Shown in pieces: positions 22,271-30,228 of a stretch of 64,000 nucleotides of DNA. Source of the stretch: Gallionella capsiferriformans ES-2 (lineage in GTDB: Bacteria > Pseudomonadota > Gammaproteobacteria > Burkholderiales > Gallionellaceae); contig NC_014394.1 of the NCBI RefSeq assembly GCF_000145255.1, positions 1,240,001 through 1,304,000 of the forward strand, in the 5' to 3' direction. Below the pieces are notes generated by a model. That model ran no database searches. It had not been told where the DNA came from and saw nothing but the letters and a program-made list of their open reading frames with translations. A program made the translations under genes and the position numbers. The number at the start of each line of letters is the position of its first letter. Position 1 is the first letter of the stretch.

Positions 22271-22882
22271 ATGACGACTACTCCTGTTTCATCCAACGTG
22301 GTTTGGCATCAGGCTACCGTGACGCGTCAGCGTCGTGAGCTGCAAAACGCGCATCGCGGCGCGATCATCTGGTTCACCGGTCTGTCCGGCTCGGGTAAAT
22401 CCACCCTGGCGCATGCCGTTGAAGAGGCGCTGCACCAAAAGGGCTGCCGAACCTTCGTGCTGGATGGGGATAATGTGCGTCACGGTTTGTGTGGCGATTT
22501 GGGATTTTCAGATGCAGGGCGGGTGGAAAATATCCGTCGTGTAGGTGAGGTTGCCAAGCTGTTTATGGAAGCTGGCATTATCGTTCTGACGGCTTTCATT
22601 TCACCTTACCGGGCGGATCGTGAACGCGTGCGCAGCATGGTTAAGGAAGGCGATTTCATCGAGATTTATTGTGATACCCCGATAGAGGTGTGCGAATCGC
22701 GCGATGTGAAGGGGCTGTACAAAAAGGCGCGTGCGGGTCAAATAAAGGAATTCACTGGTATCTCTTCGCCGTACGAAGCGCCGGAAATGCCTGAATTGGC
22801 TTTGAATACAGGTACCACTGACCTTCAAGTATGTGTGAATCAGGTGATCGATGATTTGATGAGGGTTGGAATAACTGGTTGA
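22271..22882 (+). CDS. cysC: adenylylsulfate kinase CysC
   Basis: A 203-residue APS kinase making PAPS from APS and ATP. The P-loop is [11 protein letters not shown], the substrate site [17 protein letters not shown], and [13 protein letters not shown] and [18 protein letters not shown] are typical. The ATG at 22271 was preferred over an overlapping TTG at 22256. Making PAPS beside cysQ suggests either the PAPS route of sulfate reduction or sulfation of the glycans built by the neighbouring sugar genes; no sulfotransferase is in view. Confidence 0.95.
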   Translation: MTTTPVSSNVVWHQATVTRQRRELQNAHRGAIIWFTGLSGSGKSTLAHAVEEALHQKGCRTFVLDGDNVRHGLCGDLGFSDAGRVENIRRVGEVAKLFMEAGIIVLTAFISPYRADRERVRSMVKEGDFIEIYCDTPIEVCESRDVKGLYKKARAGQIKEFTGISSPYEAPEMPELALNTGTTDLQVCVNQVIDDLMRVGITG

Positions 22883-23562
22883 TTAATATATATTTTTAAT
22901 TATATCTTTCGGTTAAAAGTATTTTATTTCACGGGTGGCTTCATCAGATTGAATCTGAGCTGCATATAAGTACGCAAACTTGAATGGAGTTACTGTACAA
23001 AAAAATTATGTATAGCAATTCAATTTGTTCAGGCAATGAGCCTTGAAATTAATTTTTTATCCACCTTGCCCGGCGCATTTTATACTCGGGTTATAAAAAA
23101 TGCAGAGTATGTCTACTTCGGTTGCTGGGATGTCAATGTGAGGCGGGAAGCAATCCAGCACTTTATTGTGCGCCGCACTGCGGCGTGGCCTTACAGTTGA
23201 AAAGTGTCCGGTTATATTTCTGGATCGCAACTGCCTTTCGGCAACGCGATAACTAGGGGGCATTGCGAGCCGGACTGTGGCCCGGCAATTCATCATTATG
23301 TCTAGTCACAATTCCTTGATATTCTCGGTTCTACAGAATCGTCAGATATATAGGCATTTTGGCATATATGAATCAATTTCCTTTGTCTGTAAACTGTTCC
23401 GTTGTTAGAAATATGTGCGCTAAAATCCCGCTAAATTAAATGGATTTAGGCTTATGTTGGCACATCGCAATCACTAGCTTCATTTATCGAAGCGATTTTT
23501 TGTATTCCACAGGGGTACAGCAACTTTAAAATAACGCCGCAAGGCCTAAAGTATAAACAACC
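22883..23562. other. 680-bp AT-rich intergenic region before metK
   Basis: I see no credible gene here. It contains hairpins: CGCCGC-act-GCGGCG (23171-23185), CCGG-type arms near 23272-23285, and just before metK a nested hairpin CTTTA ... GCC-gcaa-GGC ... TAAAG (23524-23551). The last ends 11 bp before the ATG, which lacks a clear Shine-Dalgarno, so it could control metK. It matches no SAM riboswitch class I can recognise. Confidence 0.4.
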
Positions 23563-24726
23563 ATGAGCGAATTTCTGTTTACTTCCGAATCTGTATCCGA
23601 AGGCCATCCTGACAAAGTGTCAGATCAGATCTCCGATGCCATTCTGGATGCGATTCTAGCGCAAGACCCCTATGCGCGGGTAGCCGCTGAAACGCTGACC
23701 AACACCGGCCTCGTGGTTCTGGCAGGCGAAATCACCACCACCGCCAATGTCGATTACATTCAAGTTGCGCGCAACACCATCAAGCGCATCGGCTACGACA
23801 ACACCGAATACGGCATTGACTACAAGGGTTGTGCGGTACTGGTCGCTTATGACAAGCAAAGCCCGGACATCGCGCAAGGCGTGGATCGTGCGTCCGACGA
23901 CTTCTTGAATCAAGGCGCGGGCGATCAAGGCCTGATGTTCGGTTACGCTTGCGATGAAACACCGACTTTAATGCCGCTGGCGATTTATCTGGCGCATCAG
24001 GTTGTGCAACGTCAGGCGCAATTGCGCCACGACGGTCGTCTGCCGTGGTTGCGTCCGGATGCAAAATCTCAAGTGACCATCCGCTACGTGGACGGCAAAC
24101 CGCATTCCATCGACACCGTGGTGCTCTCGACTCAGCACGCACCGGATATGACGCTGGAAGCGATCCGCGAAGCGGCCATTGAAGACATCATCATGCCGAT
24201 GCTGCCGAAAGAATTTATCAAGGGCAACATCAACTTCCTGGTGAATCCGACCGGGCGTTTCGTGGTCGGCGGCCCGCAAGGCGATTGCGGCCTGACCGGC
24301 CGCAAGATCATCGTGGATACCTACGGTGGCGCAGCGCCTCACGGTGGCGGTGCATTCTCCGGCAAAGACCCTTCTAAGGTCGATCGCTCGGCCGCCTATG
24401 CCGGTCGTTACGTTGCGAAGAATATCGTTGCGGCAGGATTGGCCAGCAAATGTCTGGTGCAAGTCTCCTACGCGATTGGTGTGGCAAAACCGACCAGCGT
24501 GATGGTGGACACCTACGGTACCGGAAAAATCGCCGATGACAAATTGACCGAACTGGTGTTGCGTCATTTCGACCTGCGCCCAAAAGGCATCGTGCAGATG
24601 CTGGATCTGCTGCGTCCAATCTACGAGAAGACCGCCGCTTACGGTCACTTCGGCCGTGAGGAGCCTGAGTTTACTTGGGAAAACACAGATAAGGCGGCTG
24701 CACTCCGTGCAGATGCCGGTCTATAA
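23563..24726 (+). CDS. metK: S-adenosylmethionine synthetase
   Basis: A 387-residue cytosolic enzyme making SAM from Met and ATP. Motifs are [18 protein letters not shown], the ATP-binding [12 protein letters not shown], and the P-loop-like [20 protein letters not shown]. Full length and intact. In many betaproteobacteria ahcY follows metK; here a 425-bp spacer and an unrelated signalling gene follow instead. Confidence 0.98.
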   Translation: MSEFLFTSESVSEGHPDKVSDQISDAILDAILAQDPYARVAAETLTNTGLVVLAGEITTTANVDYIQVARNTIKRIGYDNTEYGIDYKGCAVLVAYDKQSPDIAQGVDRASDDFLNQGAGDQGLMFGYACDETPTLMPLAIYLAHQVVQRQAQLRHDGRLPWLRPDAKSQVTIRYVDGKPHSIDTVVLSTQHAPDMTLEAIREAAIEDIIMPMLPKEFIKGNINFLVNPTGRFVVGGPQGDCGLTGRKIIVDTYGGAAPHGGGAFSGKDPSKVDRSAAYAGRYVAKNIVAAGLASKCLVQVSYAIGVAKPTSVMVDTYGTGKIADDKLTELVLRHFDLRPKGIVQMLDLLRPIYEKTAAYGHFGREEPEFTWENTDKAAALRADAGL

Positions 24727-25036
24727 GTTTTCTCGCGTAGCGACAGATATGTGTTTCGAGTAGGTTTGCCGACTCAACCAGAGCTGTTGCTTTGCGCGCA
24801 GGGCTGTAAACCCACCCCGAAATTTTTTTGCAGCGCTATCGCCCCCGGGCGATAGCTCGGGTGTTTTGATGTTGTTTCGCTATCAACAGGTGCATCTGCA
24901 CCTTCCGCAATATTCTCCTCCTGTCCCCGGTCCGTAGCCTTTGTCTGCTCTATTTTAGCCGGCGGGAGCTGCGCGCAGCTGTTTTTCCGTGCTGCTCACG
25001 CACTGAACCCCACCATCAATATTGCTAGCTCCGCTA
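24727..25036. other. intergenic region with inverted repeats after metK
   Basis: No gene is seen. A perfect 10-bp inverted repeat, GCTATCGCCC-cc-GGGCGATAGC, lies at 24836-24857, just after a run of seven T (24824-24830). A short palindrome AGCTGCGCGCAGCT (24967-24980) is followed by GTTTTT and may serve as a weak terminator. Confidence 0.5.
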
Positions 25037-25106
25037 TGTGTTTATCGTTATGTATTTTGATATATGCATTTAGATATATGCATTTAGGTCTATGTATTTA
25101 GGCATA
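25037..25106 (+). repeat. 14-bp tandem repeat, five imperfect units
   Basis: Units of 14 bp start at 25037, 25051, 25065, 25079 and 25093, with consensus TGYATTTAGRTATA. The middle units differ at few positions and the first is most divergent. The array ends 4 bp before an in-frame TAA (25110) that bounds the LapD-like reading frame. The unit length is not a multiple of three. Confidence 0.85.
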
Positions 25107-25151
25107 TTTTAAATTATCTATCAGTTTATTGGCACGTCCATCGCATTTTTA

Positions 25152-27050
25152 GTGTTGCTGACCCTCGTGGAGAGCGTCTATCTGGTCAATGCGCGCGTGT
25201 ATATGCAGGAGCAGCTGACCTCGCATGCACAGGATGTGGCCACCTCTCTCGGGCTGGTGCTGCCGCCGGCTTTAGCGGACAAGGACGAATTGCGCGCCGA
25301 AATTACCGTCAATGCGGTGTTTGATCGCGGATTTTATCAGTCCATCGTGGTGGTGAACGCTAAGGGCGACAAGCTGATCGAAAAGACGCTGGCGCCGGCA
25401 CCCGTCGGTGTGCCGGTCTGGTTCACGCGCGTGTTTGCCTTGAATGCGCCGTTTGCCGAGTCCTTGATCAGCAAGGGCTGGCAGCAGTTGGGGCGGGTAG
25501 TCGTCACCAGCCATCCAAATTTTGCCTACAAACAGTTGTGGCGCACCACGGTAGAGGCCACTTTGGGCATGCTGCTGCTGTATGTACTGTCTCTATTGGC
25601 GGTGCACGCCTTTTTATCGAGAATATTGCGGCCGCTGCATGAGATCGAGCGCGTAGCGCACGCCATCAGCGAGCGCGATTTTCAGCAGATCAAGACCATG
25701 CCCGCTGCGCGCGAGTTGAGCCGCGTGGTCAAAGCGATCAATTCGATGTCGGTCAAGCTGTTCGCCATCATCGAGCACGAAGTGCGTCAGGCGACGCGTT
25801 ATCGCGATGAGTCCAGGCGCGATCTGCTGACCGGTTTGGATAACCGGCGCGGCTTCGAGCAGCACGTGCACGCCCTGCTGGAAAACGGTGCCGACATGGT
25901 GTCAGGTTCTATGTTCCTGTTGCAGGTGGCTGATTTCAACGCCTACAACGTCAAAAACGGTTACAAGGACGGCGATGCGTTGCTCAAAGATGTTGCCGCC
26001 GGGCTGCGCGGGGTCTGGCCTGATAGCGAGTTGTTGCGTTGCCGCATCAATGGCCCGACTTTTGCCGTGATGGCGTTCAATATCACGCGCGATCAGGCGG
26101 TACAGTTGGGCGATGCGCTGTGTGTGGCGCTGGGTACGGCGGTGGGCAATATCGGATCTGAACCGCGCCTGAATTATGGTTGCGGCGGGGTGTATTTCGC
26201 CGGGCAAAAGGTCACGCTCAATGCCTTGCTGTCGCAGTGCGACATGGAATTGCTGCAATCCATCTCGCAAGGCGCGGGTTTGAGTCAGCTGCAAAATCTG
26301 CGCGACGAGGAAAAAGTCAAAGGCTCGCAATACTGGAAGGAATTGATTCTGGATGCGATTGCGGCCGAGCGCGTGATGTTGCTGGCACAACCCGTGATGT
26401 ATTTCGGCGGCGAGCTCAAGCTGCAATCGGAAGTGGTCGGGCGTCTGATCAACCCGGAAGGCGAGATGGTGCTCGCCGAGCATTTCATTCCAATGGCCAA
26501 TCGCTATCAGTTGACGCCGGCCTTCGATCTGTCGGTATTGAAGCGACTGTTCGGGCGCATGCAGGCGTCGGGCGGCGATGAGCTGGTGGCGATCAATTTC
26601 TCTATCCATTCGATCCATGATGTGGAGCTGCTCAGCTGGTTGAGCACGGCGATGCACGCGCATCCTGCGGTAGCGCGCCGTCTGGTATTCGAGTTTACCG
26701 AATTCGGCATCGTGCAGGACCGGGTCGGTATCGAGAACTTCGTCGCCGATATGCGTAAATTAGGCGGCCAGTTCGCGGTGGATAATTTCGGTCTGCATCA
26801 TTCGGCTTTTGAGTACCTGCAGCGACTAAAGCCGCTGTATGTGAAGCTGAGTCCTGCCTATATCCGCAATCTGCATGGCAACCTTGAGAATCAGTTCTTC
26901 ATCTCGTCGGTGGTCAATATTACCCGCTCGCTCGATATTCGCGTGTTCGCGCTGGGCGTCGAGGATGTCAGCGTGCTGCCATTGCTGCAGGAACTGGGGA
27001 TCGAAGGGTATCAGGGCTATGTGAACGGCGGTATGACGGAGTGGCAGTAG
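25152..27050 (+). CDS. LapD-like c-di-GMP receptor (degenerate GGDEF-EAL), start uncertain
   Basis: An inner-membrane signalling protein of 632 residues from a GTG. Order: TM1, a LapD/MoxY-type periplasmic domain (SHAQDVATSLGLVLPP), TM2 (LGMLLLYVLSLLAVHAFL), HAMP, degenerate GGDEF (RINGPTFAVMAF in place of GGDEF) and degenerate EAL (SEVVGRL in place of EAL, VDNFG for DDFG). Both enzyme sites look dead, as expected of a c-di-GMP receptor that would control a LapG protease. The GTG at 25152 cuts TM1; the frame is open only from 25113, where the first codons are ATT and ATC, and neither site has a clear Shine-Dalgarno. No lapG is in view. Confidence 0.75.
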   Translation: MLLTLVESVYLVNARVYMQEQLTSHAQDVATSLGLVLPPALADKDELRAEITVNAVFDRGFYQSIVVVNAKGDKLIEKTLAPAPVGVPVWFTRVFALNAPFAESLISKGWQQLGRVVVTSHPNFAYKQLWRTTVEATLGMLLLYVLSLLAVHAFLSRILRPLHEIERVAHAISERDFQQIKTMPAARELSRVVKAINSMSVKLFAIIEHEVRQATRYRDESRRDLLTGLDNRRGFEQHVHALLENGADMVSGSMFLLQVADFNAYNVKNGYKDGDALLKDVAAGLRGVWPDSELLRCRINGPTFAVMAFNITRDQAVQLGDALCVALGTAVGNIGSEPRLNYGCGGVYFAGQKVTLNALLSQCDMELLQSISQGAGLSQLQNLRDEEKVKGSQYWKELILDAIAAERVMLLAQPVMYFGGELKLQSEVVGRLINPEGEMVLAEHFIPMANRYQLTPAFDLSVLKRLFGRMQASGGDELVAINFSIHSIHDVELLSWLSTAMHAHPAVARRLVFEFTEFGIVQDRVGIENFVADMRKLGGQFAVDNFGLHHSAFEYLQRLKPLYVKLSPAYIRNLHGNLENQFFISSVVNITRSLDIRVFALGVEDVSVLPLLQELGIEGYQGYVNGGMTEWQ

Positions 27051-27111
27051 TCGATGTGTGAATTTGTTTCTGGCTGCTGGAGTTTGCCATGTCGCGTAGG
27101 GCTATAATCAA

Positions 27112-27375
27112 CTAACTATCGTAGTGGAAACGACAGGCCACGATGACCAGCTCGGAATCAGTGGCGCGATAGACCAGGCGATTCGCATCGTCTATACGCC
27201 GCGACCAGTAACCAGATAAATCGCCACGAAGTGGTTCCGGCTTGCCTATGCCGGCGAATGGATCGCGCGCAGCAGCGGTAATCAGCGTATTAACCCGCTT
27301 CAGTGTTTTCTTGTCCTGCCCATGCCAATACAGGTAAGCCTCCCATGCGTCCGGCACAAACTGGATGGCGCGCAT
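27112..27375 (-). CDS. yoeB: YoeB/Txe-family toxin
   Basis: An 87-residue RelE-fold mRNA interferase. Family marks are [19 protein letters not shown], the basic [19 protein letters not shown] and the C-terminal CRFHYDS, which carries the catalytic His-Tyr. It would cut mRNA on the ribosome. It starts 2 bp after the YefM stop, the standard antitoxin-then-toxin order. Confidence 0.93.
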   Translation of the reverse strand: MRAIQFVPDAWEAYLYWHGQDKKTLKRVNTLITAAARDPFAGIGKPEPLRGDLSGYWSRRIDDANRLVYRATDSELVIVACRFHYDS

Positions 27376-27377
27376 GA

Positions 27378-27638
27378 CTATTCAATTTCAAGCAGTTGAC
27401 GTTTCTGTGCCTGGCCTGCTTTGTCTTGCGCTATTGCCTTGGCCAATGCGGCAGAATTTGCCGGGTTGCTTGTCAGGTGCAATGTTTCCATCATGCTGTT
27501 GTAACTATCCAGTGACATGACCACCGCATCCCCTTCGGCATCCCTCCGGCTGATTATGGTTACGTCCGCATCCTGAACAACACCATCCAAAACGGATTTG
27601 AGTGAATTACGCGCATACGAATAGGTAACAACTTTCAT
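27378..27638 (-). CDS. yefM: YefM/Phd-family antitoxin
   Basis: An 86-residue antitoxin. The N-terminal DNA-binding fold starts [17 protein letters not shown] and includes ITIISRRD-like ([23 protein letters not shown]) strands; the C-terminal tail wraps the toxin. Together with YoeB it represses its own promoter, expected in the 168 bp upstream (27639-27806), where no gene is seen. Confidence 0.93.
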   Translation of the reverse strand: MKVVTYSYARNSLKSVLDGVVQDADVTIISRRDAEGDAVVMSLDSYNSMMETLHLTSNPANSAALAKAIAQDKAGQAQKRQLLEIE

Positions 27639-27806
27639 GATGTTCTTACTTGATCAATAAGTTGACCAAGTGTAAGTTGGATGCTTGCGTCTGGCAAGTT
27701 AAAAATGCTGCGAACAGGTTTCGGGCTGAAAGCCGGGTTCTGGACATGTGATTTGTTACGTGCGGTGAAGGGCGGGTGGTTCATGCTCCGCAAGCAGCAA
27801 TATTGT

Positions 27807-28142
27807 TTACTCAGTACGCGATATTTGCGGTACGGCAAGGACAAGATGGCTTGCCAGGATTTCCTCCTTGAATGCCGCTGGAATGAGTGCCCAATCGACA
27901 ATTTGTACGATGACGGGCAGGTTGCTTTCTGAAAACGCTTCGATTACATCGTGTAGATGTGTTTGTCTGTGCGTTAAATCATCCGGCTGGCGCGCCACCA
28001 GATCGAGATCGCTGGCCTCATAAAAATCGCCGTTCACGCGGCTGCCGTATGCCCATACTTCCGCTTCCGGCAGATGCGTGTGCAATATGTCCTGCACCAT
28101 CTTCAGATAGGCGGGTGGCAAATGCAGCGATTCAACCTTCAT
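27807..28142 (-). CDS. MNT-type minimal nucleotidyltransferase
   Basis: A 111-residue protein with the nucleotidyltransferase signature WAYGSRVNGDF and the metal pair ASDLDLV, plus a third acidic strand at VQIVDWA. Such proteins act as antitoxin-like AMP transferases with HEPN partners (MntA/HepT or HI0073/HI0074 pairs). No HEPN gene is adjacent; only a 24-codon reading frame overlaps its start. It could be an orphaned half of a module. Confidence 0.8.
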   Translation of the reverse strand: MKVESLHLPPAYLKMVQDILHTHLPEAEVWAYGSRVNGDFYEASDLDLVARQPDDLTHRQTHLHDVIEAFSESNLPVIVQIVDWALIPAAFKEEILASHLVLAVPQISRTE

Positions 28143-28213
28143 GAGGGGTTGCCCAGTTTGCGTTCCAGTACATCGGCCAGCGCGGCAATATCCTCTTTAG
28201 GATAGAAGTACAT
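28139..28213 (-). CDS. short reading frame overlapping the MNT start (possible remnant)
   Basis: ATG at 28213 opens 24 codons (begins MYFYPKEDIAALADV) and ends in an ATGA overlap with the MNT gene. It is hydrophilic and helical. The tight overlap suggests translation coupling, either as a leader peptide or as the tail of a lost partner gene; an in-frame TAA lies shortly upstream. I do not recognise the sequence. Confidence 0.35.
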   Translation of the reverse strand: MYFYPKEDIAALADVLERKLGNPS

Positions 28214-28361
28214 GATTGACCGCAGTATAAATTAACTCAATGGGGGAGAGCCGTTTTTGGCGCGCGTCACAACATCGTTGCGATCCCGAAGTACGAAAGT
28301 GCATGTCGGTATTGCCAGTTAGCACGCTATAATCGGACTGTTGTATTCAAAAGGATTTGCC

Positions 28362-29891
28362 ATGACTATCATTCGCCAGCAGGATTTCATCGACAGCATC
28401 GCTGATGCGTTGCAATTCATCTCTTATTACCATCCCGCAGATTTTATTCAGTCGCTGGCACGCGCGTATAACGCCGAGGAATCGGTCGCGGCCAAAGATG
28501 CGATGGCGCAGATACTGACTAATTCGCGCATGTGCGCGGCAGGTCATCGCCCCATTTGTCAGGATACCGGTATCGTCGTCGCATTTGTGCGCATCGGTAT
28601 GCAGGTGCGCTGGGAGGCAGAGCTTGATATCGTCGGCATGGTCAACGAGGGGGTGCGGCGCGCCTACCTGAATCCGGACAATGTGCTGCGCGCCTCCATC
28701 GTGTCGGATCCTGCAGGGAGTCGCAAAAATACCCATGACAATACCCCGGCGGTGGTGCACGTCGAGCTGGTGCAGGGCGATAAAGTCGAGGTGCGCATCG
28801 CGGCTAAGGGCGGCGGCTCTGAAAACAAGGCGGTGATGAAGATGCTCAATCCGGGCGATGATATCGTCGAATGGGTTTTGAAGAGCGTGGAAAGCATGGG
28901 GGCGGGCTGGTGTCCGCCGGGTATGCTGGGGATCGGTATCGGCGGCACGGCAGAAAAGGCGGTGCTGCTGGCCAAGGAATCCCTGATGGAGCCGATGGAC
29001 ATGCATGAACTTAAGGCGCGCGGTGCGCAAAACAGCATCGAAGCGCTGCGCATCGAGTTGTACGACAAAGTTAATGCGCTCGGCATCGGCGCGCAGGGAT
29101 TGGGCGGCTTAAGTACGGTGATGGATGTCAAAATTCTCGACTATCCGACTCATGCGGCCTCTAAACCGATTGCCATCATCCCCAATTGTGCGGCCACGCG
29201 GCACATCCATTTCGAGCTCGATGGGACGGGGCGTGCAGAATTTACGCCGCCAGCCCTGTCTGATTATCCCGATGTGCACTGGCAGCCGGCAAAGGATGCG
29301 CTGCGCGTGAATCTCGACACCGTGACGCGCGAGCAAATTAGTCTGTGGCAGCCGGGCGATACCGTGTTACTCTCCGGAAAGTTGCTGACAGGACGCGATG
29401 CTGCGCACAAACGCATCGTCGAAATGCTGGCTCGCGGAGAAAAATTGCCCGAGGGCGTGGATTTTAATGGTCGCTTCATTTATTATGTCGGGCCGGTTGA
29501 TCCTGTCGCCGGTGAAGCGGTGGGTCCTGCGGGTCCTACCACAGCGACGCGGATGGATAAATTCACCGAAACCATGCTGGCACAAACCGGCTTGATGGGG
29601 ATGGTGGGTAAGGCAGAACGTGGTCCGGTGGCAATTGAGGCGATCAAAAAGCATGCCGCTGTGTCTTTGATTGCGGTAGGCGGCGCAGCTTATTTGGTGT
29701 CGAAAGCGATACGCAGTGCCCGTGTTGTCGCCTTTGCCGACTTGGGGATGGAAGCGATCTACGAATTTGATGTGGTGGATATGCCGGTGACGGTGGCGGT
29801 CGATACGCAAGGGCGTTCGGTGCATACGACGGGTCCGGCAGAATGGAAGATGCGCATCGGTATGATACCGGTGCGGGAAAGCAAGGTTTAA
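28362..29891 (+). CDS. class I fumarate hydratase (iron-sulfur)
   Basis: A 509-residue [4Fe-4S] enzyme converting fumarate to malate in the TCA cycle. Likely cluster-binding cysteines lie in ICQDTGIVV, AGWCPPGML and NCAATRHIHFELDG. The C-terminal beta domain includes TGRDAAHKRIVEML and GPAGPTTATRMDKF. The ATG at 28362 follows AAGGA; the frame-open start at 28341 lacks one. TATAAT at 28328-28333 is a possible -10 with no clear -35. It fits the TCA role of acnA at 59591. Confidence 0.93.
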   Translation: MTIIRQQDFIDSIADALQFISYYHPADFIQSLARAYNAEESVAAKDAMAQILTNSRMCAAGHRPICQDTGIVVAFVRIGMQVRWEAELDIVGMVNEGVRRAYLNPDNVLRASIVSDPAGSRKNTHDNTPAVVHVELVQGDKVEVRIAAKGGGSENKAVMKMLNPGDDIVEWVLKSVESMGAGWCPPGMLGIGIGGTAEKAVLLAKESLMEPMDMHELKARGAQNSIEALRIELYDKVNALGIGAQGLGGLSTVMDVKILDYPTHAASKPIAIIPNCAATRHIHFELDGTGRAEFTPPALSDYPDVHWQPAKDALRVNLDTVTREQISLWQPGDTVLLSGKLLTGRDAAHKRIVEMLARGEKLPEGVDFNGRFIYYVGPVDPVAGEAVGPAGPTTATRMDKFTETMLAQTGLMGMVGKAERGPVAIEAIKKHAAVSLIAVGGAAYLVSKAIRSARVVAFADLGMEAIYEFDVVDMPVTVAVDTQGRSVHTTGPAEWKMRIGMIPVRESKV

Positions 29892-29924
29892 TAAAGTGCG
29901 GCGCAAGCCCGCTTGGTAACGAAT

Positions 29925-30022
29925 TGGCGGGTCTCCCCGCATTGCAGGGTAGTGAATCTGGTCAGGTCCGGAAGGAAGCAGCCACAGCTAATTACTGCAA
30001 GTGCCGGGGGTAAGGCTCGCCT
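29925..30022 (+). ncRNA. ffs: signal recognition particle RNA (4.5S)
   Basis: The conserved apical loop GGTCAGGTCCGGAAGGAAGC is at 29970-29989, and the flanks GGCGGGTCT and AGGCTCGCC pair to close the hairpin. The size (about 98 nt) fits the small bacterial SRP RNA that binds Ffh. Its place ahead of dnaX is common in proteobacteria. Ends are approximate. The 200 bp from here to dnaX hold no gene I can support. Confidence 0.93.
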
Positions 30023-30228
30023 CCTTATGTATGGCCATTGGAGGGCGCGATGAAGAAGGCAGGTGGATTTCTTTACGCAAAGGTTTTCAGTGGTCGTGTT
30101 TTGGCGTGTGACGCGGGCTGCGATAGTCCTCGCGCAGGCCGGTCGTCTTCAGTTGATGCGCGGCAGTTCAGGGTTAAATGTGCGTATTAATTTGAATCAG
30201 GTGTTAATCTTTTCTGACGTGGCATAAC

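Noticed and set aside
23163-23562. Known SAM or SAH riboswitch before metK
   Set aside because: Hairpins are present, but I could not match the conserved core of any SAM-I, SAM-II or SAH class.
24836-24857. Rho-independent terminator of metK
   Set aside because: The T run lies before the stem on the plus strand, and no U tract follows it on either strand.
25037-25106. CRISPR array
   Set aside because: The units are 14 bp and contiguous without spacers, and no cas gene is in the window.
25092-25112. ATG at 25092 as the LapD-like start
   Set aside because: It is in frame but meets TAA at 25110 after six codons.
27635-27901. 88-residue frame on the minus strand between yefM and the MNT gene
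   Set aside because: It overlaps the MNT gene in another frame, lacks a good ribosome site and shows no family pattern; I treat the gap as non-coding.
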